Shown: positions 12,531-23,048 of the stretch, one piece after another
Layout of the letters: each line of letters starts with the position of its first letter
How positions within the stretch are numbered: the stretch's first letter is position 1
Assembly: GCF_014805625.2 (NCBI RefSeq)
Contig: NW_024003752.1
Span: forward strand, 454,784-518,783
Direction of reading: 5' to 3'
Source: Glossina fuscipes
Taxonomy: Eukaryota > Arthropoda > Insecta > Diptera > Glossinidae
DNA: 64,000 bases
The notes under the pieces: generated by a model
What the model saw: the letters and a program-made list of their open reading frames with translations, nothing else
Told to the model about the DNA's origin: nothing
Database searches by the model: none
Program-made: the position numbers and the translations under genes

Positions 12531-15146
12531 CTATATTTTTGTACAAAAAAAAATATTTTAACGAAAAAGTGGTTAACAATGGTAAATAATGTGAGAAATA
12601 GAGTATCAACTTTTAGTGTTGAGTGTTTCTTTACCAACCGACTACAAATACGTAAAGTCCTTATATTTTGTCTATTAGCAACCCGTGACCAGCTGCGGAC
12701 TGTAACGTTTTTGCATCAGCATAAACCTATATAAAAACGTAACAGGGTATCTTTATACCTTACATCTATTGGATTTGCTCTGTATCCTTATTTTTACTAT
12801 ACTGTCAAAAGATATACATACATATACATGAAAATATTTCTATAAAATCACCGAAAAAGTGATTATGTGTTGTTGCTTAAAGTCCTTGTAGTGAAACATC
12901 TATTATTTCCTCTATCGATAATAATTTAACCGCGATATAATTATGTCATAACTAAACCTATACTAATCTTTACAACAAAAATATAATTTCATGTTATGCG
13001 GTACTAGCCGTTTCTTTTTCCTTGCTATAAGTTGCAATGCAACACCCTCCTCTCAATCTTAAGCAGAAAATTACTTTGGTGTCTTTCGTCTACCACCTTC
13101 CAACCGTGTAACTAGAAATAAATGAAAGAAAATATCCTGATCAAATCAGATTATGTCACATACAGCCTGAAAGATGAGATTTAGTTGTGATATAAAAACG
13201 TGGAGGCAAAGATGTTGTAGGTACAATCAGTTTACATTGGTTGCATGGAGCTAACATAGTCATTATGAAGATTGATCACTACTTTTTCCGTTTTGAGAGT
13301 GGGAAAGCGGATCCGTGCACTTAAAATGTTCGGCCACGACTAAGTGAATTTTAAAATCGATAGCGGGTTGGCATGGAATGTGGAAGTAATCTCCCCTTTG
13401 GACAACCCCGCGCAATTTCCTTGCCTAGGCCGAACAAGCACTTCTCTGTCTCCCTCTCGATTTCTATTGAGATAATCCAACCGAAAGTTCTGTACGGAGC
13501 TCGAATTGACTTCCGCGCAAATTCAAATTGATGCACTGCTGAATCACTTTTTATGTTTCTTTTTCAAGCGCTGGTGGTGGCGATAAAATTCACGGTCGCT
13601 CCTAACCTTTTCAGGCACTTCGCTATTGCTGTGCCTATCTTCTATTAGAAGGTAAAGTAATTTTTCCAAAGACATTGCGTGGTATATAAACAAATAGGAG
13701 TAACCTTCCACATTTCTTTTGGCATTTCATAGTCTATACGTGGGCATCTCGCTAATTGTTCAGAGGTCGCGACCCAACCTCACGTTCTCCCAGGATCTAT
13801 ATGTTAGAAAGGAAGCAATAATTCATTAATATTTCCAGCCTCCAATCGGTTTTCAATTATAAGATCATCGCTGATCTTCAAGAACCTTTCATTTTGGTTA
13901 TCCCGGTTTCAAGAGACAAAGGCTATTTAATCAGATTTCTTATCTCTGAGAAGTATGTTTTTGTATTAAAGTAGGCAACTCTGAATTGGGTAATACTTTC
14001 GCAATTGGATTGTCGTTCTAAAACTGCCCCTTGCGGCTACGGTCAACTGTTTGTTTTTTATAATTAATAAACTCTGATTCCCGTGAAATTTACAATATGA
14101 CACCTCCAAAGGGGAAAATCACATATTGGAGTGTGTGGGTCATCAGGCATTGTTTTCAGCTTCTTACTAAATTTAGCTAGAAACAGCCCCTGTACGGCCC
14201 CACATGCTGGCAAGTGTAGCGGCGACAAACAAGTGTTTTATAGTGACAGCCGAATGGCTGCCGGTAGAAAAGAGTCCGAAAATTTCCTTTGACCTTGTCC
14301 GCAGAAGTAGTAGCTTCCAAAGCAATACAAAGCCCTTGCTAAGTTCATATATTCGTTTTTCAGATGTCCTTTAATAATTACGGTTTCTATTGTACTGAAT
14401 GAATACGGTTTTGATATCATCGTACGCCCAGCAGGTAGACCTTGCTGCTTATAATGCGTGTGGCCTTCGTGCAAAAATATTGTCTGTGAAACATATTTCC
14501 ATAGGCTCTACAGATTATTTCGTACATTCTGCAATTCTTAACAATGGGATCACAATTCTAGCAGTCAAAAGGTCCTGCTTTCTCACAGACGCGTCGCAAT
14601 CCGAGGTACAACAACTTGACGTGCGCCTAAACAACATGCAAAATCACTGGCTTTGTCGCTGCTCTGAACAATAACATTGGTGAGCTTTCAGAAGTTTCTA
14701 TGGTTAGACACAAAACGGACAGCAACTTCTCCTCCTCTTTTGGCGGGATAAAACACGTGGTAGGGCTAAAAATAGCACTTCGAAAATTTTAATATTTGAA
14801 AACCATTTCCGTATAAATGATACAGGTCCAGGAGAAAAGTTCACCGGTACTATAAAATAGAAACTGGAAGGATTTCATATTCAAGGTTTTAAACAGCCGA
14901 GCTTCAAAGATTATAAAATTTTTGTTTTGCTTTCTTTATGCATGCAAATTGAAAAAATTAACAATTTAAGTATATTCTGATCGAATACTAAACACTATAT
15001 ACGATCTTATTTGTTACCCCCCTGTAAACGCCTTAAGTCACTTGCTTCCTAAATTACTATTTGCTGTTGGCATGTAAACGCATAGATATGCTTTAAAACT
15101 AATATAATCGGTTTTTCATGCTTTATTTCGAAAGAAGAGGACATAC
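12531..15146 (-). other. Intron 4-to-3 of the SYNPO2-like gene (2.6 kb)
   Basis: Lies between the GTATGT donor of exon 3 and the acceptor of exon 4. Contains a likely non-LTR endonuclease remnant on the opposite strand (14.4-14.65 kb). Around 13.3-13.8 kb there is a less AT-rich block with open frames on the minus strand (13536-13351, Arg-rich). I do not recognise it, and it could be part of another decayed element. Confidence 0.55.
14399..14674 (+). mobile_element. Possible non-LTR endonuclease fragment with internal deletion
   Basis: A 91-codon frame. Its start (YNACGLRAKI, about residues 18-27) resembles the 'QNVRGLRTK' start of APE-type endonucleases of Jockey/CR1-like LINEs. A later part (ITILAVKRSCFL, then SEVQQLDVRL) resembles the 'GGVLIAVKR...' block. 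The catalytic 'TETWL' segment that should lie between is missing, so if this is an endonuclease it carries an internal deletion of some 30 residues. The similarity is weak and based on recalled family patterns. A chance open frame is the alternative. Confidence 0.35.
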
Positions 15147-15547
15147 CTGTGGGTAAATTTTAGACAGTGTTATAAAATCTTCTTTTTCTGTTAGACAGAA
15201 TTCTCGATGAATTGGAGGGGGCAAATTCGAAATGGACCTTGAATTCGAAAATTCCATTTTATTAGTTTGTTTTTTCAAAATAATCGAATCGGACGTTAAA
15301 GCAGTTTCATCCAATTTTTCCGCAGCATTCAAACCGCTCTGTTCCAACAACTGGTTCTGCTGTACATTTGATTGCTTTCGATCTTTAGCTTTGTACGCTG
15401 GCAACATGTTAGGTGAGCTTGCATGTTGGGATTGCTGTTGCTGTTCGTAGTAATCTAAAAGATCGGAAGGTCTTTGAGCGCCTACATTCGTCTCATCAAC
15501 TACCCATTTTTCAGCAACTTTACGACGCTTAGCAAAAAGCTCCGCGC
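15147..15547 (-). CDS. SYNPO2-like gene, exon 3 (start of the second basic motif)
   Basis: A 401-base exon (2 bases + 133 codons) with acceptor 'ttcgattag' (AG at 15549-15548) and donor CAG|GTATGT (GT at 15146-15145). Its first two bases complete a glycine codon begun in exon 2 at 56.3 kb, giving the continuous motif KGAELFAKRRKVAEKWVVDE at the junction. This [KR]GA-x-[LM]F-x-[KR]RR pattern is, as I recall, a hallmark of synaptopodin/SYNPO2 proteins, in the actin- and alpha-actinin-binding part. Residues 20-60 are Gln/Ser-rich (YYEQQQQSQHASSPN). The later part contains a proline patch (NLPPPIHREF) and a hydrophobic end (DFITLSKIYPQ) that joins exon 4 in phase 0. The frame past 15147 is intron read-through. 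Confidence 0.9.
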
Positions 15548-16107
15548 CTAATCGAAAAGATGTTTTTGCAATTTATGGAAAAATGGGATAGAAAAACAAA
15601 TAAAAAATTAATAACGAAAATTTTTCATATATTATTTATTTATGGATATAGGCAACTCTGCACGTTTCTTTTTTCCGTGCAGAGAATTTTTGAAACATTT
15701 AAACAAATAAATAAGGGAAGGAAAAATTTTTTTTTTCTTTCATAAACTTTCTCTTCTGAAAACTATTGAACTAGTGGAAAACATGAAGTTGCGGCATTTA
15801 AACAAAATCAACAAAAATTTCGACATCTTTGTGCTTGTCCACAGGGTGCGCAGCACCACCTGCCGACAAGACTTACTTCGTCATCTCACCAGTACATAGG
15901 ACATCAAGTGGCGGCGATTGATGTGAAATTCTTAAACCTGTTTAACTTAGAAGGCCTTTTGTCGTGGTTGTTCCTGTCGGTTTCACCACCTGCTGATTTT
16001 CATATCCCTTCTGTTTCCCAGTAAGTCAGTTGAACCTTTTCTTTTGCCTATAATATAGCACGAAACTTAAATCTAATCCGCCCCTCAAGGGGTTGAGGCT
16101 CTCAAGC

Positions 16108-17588
16108 ATGTTATCAAACGATAATGACTTCGAAAATTTTGTTCGAACCATACACAGCAAGGGTTCATTTAAAAGAAAAATCGCAAAGTAGAATGAAAAG
16201 ATCATCACTAATGAGAATTCATCCGTAAAAGACTTAACTGATGATTTCAGTACCACCTCCCTAAAGTCTCCGATCGCTCCCTCTAAATACAAGCCTATTA
16301 TGACTCCCAATAAAGACAGTTTTGAGAATAGCAATAATAATCGCAGTCCCATAGAAGAAAAGTAACAAGTTGAAATTTATAGTGATGACGTGACCGTTGA
16401 GTGCTACGTCTTCATTGAAGCATGTAACAATAACACCAAAGCCTTTTCACCTTAAATCAGACTTGTTTTTTTTCGAACATATCGAATATCTTAAATTGGA
16501 TGGTTTGATTAATATCAAAACCATCAGCAATGGCAAAGCCAAACTTGGTTTTGCCACTGCGGTTGATGCCAACAACTTTATAATAGATAATGATTTGGGT
16601 CCAAAGTCCCGCAAGATCTACATCCCTATTTTCACAGAAAAATTCGCGATGGTAATAAACATTCGACCCTCAATTAAGGAAGAAGACACTCTTAACTCAG
16701 CTACCTCTGATATTGAAATGATTTCCATAACAAGAATCCACAAAAGGGACTCTGCAAACAAAGAAATTTTCATCCCAGCAAACAGCCTAAAGATTAGTTT
16801 TAAGGGAAAACTAATTCCCAAAAGTATAAATTTCAACTTTGCAATATTCCAGTAGTTACTTCATTCCTTCCGTTAAACTATGTTATAATTGCGGTCGATT
16901 TGGCCACATCGCCAAATTGTGTAAAAGCATGGAAAGCAGATGCCTGAATTGTGGCAAGACACCGGCCTGTCCTACGAATTCATGCTTTTCACTCAAATGT
17001 TTATGTTGTGGGTCTTTGGACCATAATGTAACCTTTCGAGAGTTTCCAAAAAGAAAAAAAAGAGGAAAATTTAAAAAAATTGCTCAAAACATATCTTTTA
17101 GAGAATACAAAGAAAAATTCTCTGACAACCCTTACAATTTACTTGCTAACTACGATGTAAACTTCCCAGTAATGATGGATAGCACTGCATCCAACAGCAT
17201 CAGAGACCCTACTACTGAAACAAATAATATTTTAGTTAAAAAAAATTTCAATACGGTTGTAAAAAATAAAAGAGGTATTGCCAAACACTAGCAAAGAATG
17301 TCTCTCAAGACGCCCTCGACTTACAGAAGAAAGTCACAGGAGCCGAAAAAACCTCCCCTACCTCCTGAAAAGCATATTCACATCAATTACCATAAATTCA
17401 CTGGAATGGAGATAATACTGGAAAAAGTTTTCAAAATTCTCTCCATCTCTTCTAAGGAAGAAATGCTTAAAACCATCCAAGCAAAAATAGTTTCCCTTAA
17501 ATCAAAATTTGACCTTTTAAAACAAGGTACATTTGAGGCGGCCCTATCATGGTCTAGCATTTCTCATGACCACTTTCTTACAATATAA
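16108..17588 (+). pseudogene. ORF1 (Gag-like) of the I-clade LINE, broken
   Basis: A nucleic-acid-binding structural protein. An ATG at 16108 opens a polar segment (MLSNDNDFENFVR...) with a stop after 27 codons. Further pieces lie in 16397-16855, 16839-17291 and 17298-17588, linked by frameshifts. The 16839-17291 piece contains CYNCGRFGHIAKLC, an intact CX2CX4HX4C knuckle, then CLNCGK and a third degenerate CLCCGSLDHN unit, so three tandem knuckles as in I-factor ORF1. A basic tract (KRKKRGKFKK) follows. The last piece (17298-17588) is Lys/Pro-rich and is probably the ORF1 C terminus. Confidence 0.75.
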
Positions 17589-20500
17589 CATACAATGTTT
17601 CAGGCGCAATGACTTTTCGCTGGATTACTTCATCAATTCCAGTCGAACTGATTTCGTCATTTTGAGTGAAATCTTCCTATCCGACGAAACCATTTCCGAT
17701 CTTAAAATCCCAAATTACAACTCCGCTTACAAATACAGAAGTGATGGTTATGGGGGTGTAGCTATCTTTGTTAGGAAAGGCATCTCCTTCAAACAAATTC
17801 GCTTCAAATCAGCTGCTGAAATTGTAATTGTCAAAACTTCTTCCCTAAAACCGAACATAGTCATTGCCGCTTGCGATTTCAAACGTAATACTCCCATCCA
17901 ATCTTTCCGGGATGATATCCATCGCCTCCGTGATACGCTTGATAGCTAATTATTGCAGGAGATTTTAACGCAAGACACCCTTAATTTCTACTGTCTTAAC
18001 GATAATACCCCAACCTACGTGCACTCTACGACACCCAATGGTTGTGGCAGTGTTTTAGATCTTATCTTCACTAACTCAACTAATTTTACGTTTAAACGGG
18101 AAGTCAAGAAAGAAATTTATCTTGGAAACAGTCACCTATCCTATTTTCTTTAGCGCATTTCTGTTTCTTCAATTAAGATAAATGGTTTTGACTCGCGGAA
18201 AAAACTCTTAAAGAATCTTATGCACACAAGTCTTGAGCCTTATGTTGAGCCCATCCAGAGCTCATTTCAACGCGAAATTAATAACGTCAAATCAAACATC
18301 AAATCTCCGATTCTTACTCTCCAAACCTTGATGGAATGATTCGCTCACTACGCTCTTCCGCAAACTACAAGCAGCAAACCCAAATTTTTCTAAATACCCT
18401 AACATCTCTAACTTTGATGATTTCAAGTTATTACAAAAAGAATGAAAAAAAATAGTCAGAAAAGCCAAGAGAAGTCACCGTGCCCAAGTAGTCGAAGAGC
18501 TTTGCACAAATGGCAACACAAAACGTTTCTAGAAATTTCTGAATGGACATCGCACTACCGAAAGAAAATACAAACACCCCATTAGGGATGATCATAATGA
18601 GAAGCCATACCTAGAATGGTTGAAAGCCCTGGTTCCCACAACAAATGCTCTCCTAGTTCTCTCATTTGACTCTCAGGTAGATAATATCTCTTCATTTTCA
18701 CTGGATGAACTTAGCACGTCCTTAAATTGAAAAAGAAATCATCAGCAGCGGGTCATGACGGCATTATATGCGAAATGGTAAAGGTCCTTCCCGTTTCAAG
18801 CCTTCTAGTTCTGCTATCTGCAATAAATGCTCGCTGGATGACCATCTCTTTTCCTACAGTTTGGCGCACAAATAAAATTGCACCTATTCGAAAAACTGGA
18901 TCTTGAAAGCTTCATAAATTTCAGACCTATATCCCTCCTGCCCGTTATTTTAAAAATTATAAACCAAATGATCAAAGAAAGACTCACTAATTTTCTGCAC
19001 AATTTACACCTGCTTCCCTCTAGGTCCTTTGCCTATCAGAAACACATTTCCACCGGTATGTGTCTTAACGAAGTTCTTTTCACTATTGCAAGTGAGAAAG
19101 GAAATGGAAACCAGGTAGTCATGCTTTGTTTAAACATCAATAAAGCTTATGAATGTGTCGATCTAGGGAACCTAGATCAAATTCTAACTAAGTTTAAAAT
19201 CCCTTCACAATGTAGACAGTGGATTCTTAACTTCCTTTCCTCGCGAACTCTCGTGTTGGGATTAAATTCAGTTGAAGTCGGTGGAGGTCTACCTCAAGGC
19301 AGCTGCCTGAGTCCATTACTTTTCAATTTGTATACAGCCGGTTTACATCGATTACAGGACAACACAACCCATTTATTTCAATAAGCTGACGATTTCCTAG
19401 TTATTTTTGCCGGAAAATCGCTGACAAAAGCAGTCTATAACCTTAACATTAAATCCAATCTTTTTCACCGATATTGTGCGGATTGAAATTTACTTTTCAA
19501 CCCGGAAAAATCAAAAGTCATGCGCTTTGCTAAGGGTCCTAAAGAAATCTTCTACATCACAGTTAACGGCACAAAAATCAAACAATCCTCCTCTATCAAA
19601 TTTTTAGGCAGAATAATCAGCTCAAGTTTGACCATTCATGATCATTACTGAGACAGCGTCGAAAGTTGCTCCACAAGTTCAAATGTTATTAAACTTTTAA
19701 CCAATATACACAATGGACGACCACCTAAGAAAGCTTTAAATATTTATAAATGTATTTTTCGATCCAATTCGAATATTCATACTCCACATCGTGCAACGCT
19801 CCTGCGTATACAATTAAAAAAATTCAAACCTTTCAACACTCAATTCTAAGACGCTGTACTGGTTTGTCCCCCTCGACACCAATATCAATCTTACGTAACA
19901 TTTCATATGAACTCCCTGTTGCAAAGAGAATGTTTCTTTTAACTGCAAAAGAACTTCTCAAGTAAAAATCTTTAAATCTGCTTTTTTTGAAAAAGTTGTC
20001 TCCAAACAGAATGTTAGTAGTTACTCGATCTGTTACAAAAAATTCAGTACCATCTTCAATAAAGTTATCTCAATACCCTCTTAGTATTATCCATGATAAG
20101 TGCGTATTGGATTTAAACATACTTAATCCGATCACCAATTTCAAAAAAAATCGGTCAAAGTTTTGTCTTCGAACTGCATGTCTGCAAAAACTTAATTACT
20201 TTATCAAAAGGAACTTCAAAATATACGCAACTGTCTATTTGGACATTTCCAGTTTCTCAATTATAGAAAATTCAAATTTACTCTTAGGAAAACTCAAAGT
20301 TCTCCAAGAACTTTCATCCACTTTCATTGAACTTTTGGCCATCAGACAGGCAATCCTCTTTGCAATTGAGAATAAACTGAAAAAATTTGTAGTTTTCTCT
20401 GACAGCAAATCGGCTCTGACTTTAATCAAGAGCAAAGACCCATACCATATGTACGTCTTCGATATTTATAACCTTTTAAAAGATCCAAGCATTGAAAAAT

Positions 20501-20984
20501 GCCACATCATCTGGATCCCAGGTCACAGCGGTTTTAGGATCAATGAAAAAGCTGACTTCCATGCACGTGAAGCTCGGTTTTGTCCATAAACTACCCTCCC
20601 AGCGAAGCTCTCCTGTTAATCAAAAAACTTGTCGTAAAAGCACGAGTATATCTTTTAGCTAGAGAAAAAAGTGACCGGCTTTTCTACAAAATTTACCCTT
20701 TTTTAACACCCATGCTTCTGCCTAAAGGTAAATTTACAACATGGGAATTTATAGTTCTTCACAGACTTTTGAGTAATAACACCTATGACAAGGTATATTT
20801 TAAAATGATCAATGTCTCCTCCATTGATATTTGTGAAGAATTTAATATTACTGAGTCTGCCGAGTATCTTCTTTTTGAGTGCAAGAGGTTTGATATCCTT
20901 AGACAGTCTTTCAGTGTATTTAGCTTGTATAATAATTTTGAGCCGATAGCCTGTGTTGCTAGTGCTCAATGTCACTTTTTTTAG
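17533..20984 (+). pseudogene. ORF2 (endonuclease, RT, RNase H) of the I-clade LINE, broken
   Basis: Multidomain retrotransposition enzyme. The endonuclease starts near 17580 (QYNIQCFRRN), with DFVILSEIFL in place of the usual '-L-ET-L' and GYGGVAIFVRKGI further on. The 17953-18153 piece carries the 'GSVLDLIFTN' block. RT is seen in 18878-19384: FRPISLLPVILKIINQMI, LNINKAYECVD (the first catalytic Asp appears as Asn), GLPQGSCLSPLLFNLY. ADDF follows just after 19384, immediately after an in-frame TAA. RNase H in 19987-20589 has ELLAIRQAILF, VVFSDSKSAL and IWIPGHSGF, with a final Asp in KADFHAR. The tail 20580-20984 ends with a CX-type 'LLFECKRF' motif. At least six frame breaks make it dead. 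Confidence 0.8.
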
Positions 20985-21039
20985 TCTAAGAATTCAATTC
21001 ATTAGTCTAAAATTAAAATAATAATAATAATAATAATTT

Positions 21040-22700
21040 ATCTGGACTTTTTCGTCCTAGAAACTTTAGACATTTGACGCAACTGACTGCCTTTATCAAA
21101 TCAGCTGATTTTTCTTTCTAATAATGCATTCATAATTTCTTTTACGAACACGGATCGTCTATACTTTTTTGTTTCTTTTGTCGGCATTTCTAGCCGGAAT
21201 TTTGACTGTACAGTACCTAGTACGGTGATTTATGGGTTGACAGCGGAACAAAGCTTGCATTGTTAACATTGTGTTACATCAGTCTCTACCAAAGCTCAAA
21301 ATTATCATAATTGGCTGTCAACTACGTTACTGGATCATGGATCTAATTTTCACGTAACTGGTCCAATCCATTTCCCAACAAAGCAAAAAAAAAAAAAAAG
21401 ATATATATGTATATGTTATTTATACACTAAAAGGACTGTGTTGTAGGGGGTTTTTATTCCAGTTGTCACCCTATTTATGCCAAACCATATTAGGTGGATT
21501 CATCAGGAATGCGCTATTGATTTGTAAGCTTTTAAGCACTGAGGTATAATTAAGAGAAAGAAGGACAAGTACCAATGTGATTATAATTATATATGAATCC
21601 AAGAAAACATTATCTAAACGAGCGTCGCACATATTGGAAAACTATCCCATACATATTCATACATACATGTCCACAATAGATACAGCATTAATTTACACAT
21701 TTCCATGCTCATGTAAAAAATTTTTCATTTTGCGTCATTGTCGTAACGTCTTTGTTTGGTTAAATATTGCCCCGCTAAAACCAAGGGTTAAAATTGAGAT
21801 AGATGAAGATGCCCGTCTTGAATTTCATGTTAGTGTTCTAATTGCGATGGGGGCACCACTTCTTGGCAACTCAAGTGATATGTGGCATTTGAAGCCTATT
21901 TATGTTACCTTTATCTTTGTAGCCTCGTAGGGCGGTGAGAAGTTCTGCACAATTATTAGGAGACAATAGACCTGCGTCAGTGTTAAAAGCCTCATGTACT
22001 GTACACGAATTAAAATCTCTCATCCGACCTCGTGGATTCATTAGTAGACGTAGAGGTAGTTTAGTGTTTCTAAGGTATATGCCTTCATTTTCTTTAGTTT
22101 CCCTCTTGTAATTTTCTGCTTCGAGCTGGGTAGGATTTCCATCTGAAAACGAAAATCGGTTAATAGGAATGAAGAAATTAATTTTGTCGATCGAATGATT
22201 TGTCTGATTTGACTTATTGCGTTCAACCTTAATACTTCATTCGGGTAAATGTTTATCGGAACAAATGAATTAACTATGCTTAGGCTTCTTTGAGCGCTTG
22301 TGTGAAGATTCGCTGAACAACTACCGGGAGTTTTTCAGCCAAATTCTTCATATCAAAAATTTAAAGCAAACTATTTATTCAATGAATTTTTTCATTACAA
22401 TAAACACGAGACTCTGAAAAGTATGATTAGCGATGATGAATAAATAGTGCTTAAGCTTTGCGCAATTGCTCAACCCAGTGCTACCAACAAAAAGAGTGTA
22501 TTTAATAAAGTAATTCAAGATATTTTCTGGGTTATCGTTCTTAGAAGAAAGTTCGATGAACGTTTTGGTAACTTATCAATCGAGAATAGTGGCAGTTCAC
22601 GGATAAACTTAAAGAAAAATTATTCTGATAATTTTAGTTTCGTCGAATTTAACCATTACATTTTGAAAACCAACCAAAACTTCTCAGAAAAGTCATTATA
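21040..22700. other. Unassigned intronic stretch
   Basis: Open frames at 21577-21930 and 22447-22746 show no recognisable motif. A poly-A run with (TA)n follows 21386. Nothing else is supported. Confidence 0.4.
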
Positions 22701-22734
22701 TTTTATATATCCGTCTGAGTACCCGAAGACGAAG

Positions 22735-22888
22735 AATCTCGACTAGCAAGTCAATGGTCGTGGGTTCGAATCTCAAGTACGGTAGAGTTTTGAATAAAAG
22801 CCGATAGCCTTAGCTGCTAGTGCTTTTAAGAGTTTAGTCTTACAGTTTATTTCTCTGGCGAAATTAATAATAATAATAATAATAATTT
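22735..22888 (+). mobile_element. tRNA-derived SINE-like element with I-type 3' tail
   Basis: GGGTTCGAATC at about 22762-22772 fits the pol III B box, and the surrounding bases can form a T-arm. Downstream, 'agccgatagcct-ag-tgctagtgct...tttagtct' matches the 3' end of the I-clade LINE at 20940-20990. The element ends with the same kind of (TAA)n tail (22863-22888). A convincing A box upstream is not seen, so the head may be truncated or diverged. The arrangement of a tRNA-like head with a LINE-matching tail is the standard SINE plan. Alternatively it is a truncated LINE end beside a chance B box. Confidence 0.5.
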
Positions 22889-22889
22889 T

Positions 22890-22975
22890 ATATAATGTCG
22901 AGTTGGACGATAAGTCTGCAAACAGGTGAAAAATTCGTGGTGTTTGTGGTGAAGACTTTTTCGGAGGAATATCAA
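22890..22975 (+). repeat. Possible diverged copy of the dispersed repeat
   Basis: 'ctgcaaacaggtgaaaaattcgtggtgtttgtggtgaagact' resembles the 'tttgtagtgtttgtggtaaacattctcc' module of the copies at 2.8 and 33.2 kb in reverse complement. Weak match, read by eye. Confidence 0.3.
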
Positions 22976-23048
22976 AATGGTTTGCTCTTTTTACTTTTGA
23001 AAATTTCAATGCAAAAACGTCGCGCTGCTAGCCGTTCGATCCCAAATA

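Larger units (their letters stand above)
15850..21037 (+). mobile_element. I-clade non-LTR retrotransposon (LINE), near full length, inactive
   Basis: The element has, in order on the plus strand: an ORF1 with CCHC zinc knuckles (16.1-17.5 kb), an APE-type endonuclease (17.55-18.2 kb), reverse transcriptase (18.3-19.7 kb), RNase H (20.2-20.6 kb), a C-terminal Cys-His-like tail (20.6-20.98 kb), a short 3' UTR and a (TAA)n tail at about 21015-21037. The RNase H domain plus the TAA tail point to the I clade. Length of about 5.2 kb agrees with full-length I elements. The 5' end is not certain; 15850 is where leader-like sequence seems to begin. Many stops and frameshifts make it non-functional. 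It lies in sense opposite to the host gene, only 300 bases upstream of exon 3. Confidence 0.8.
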
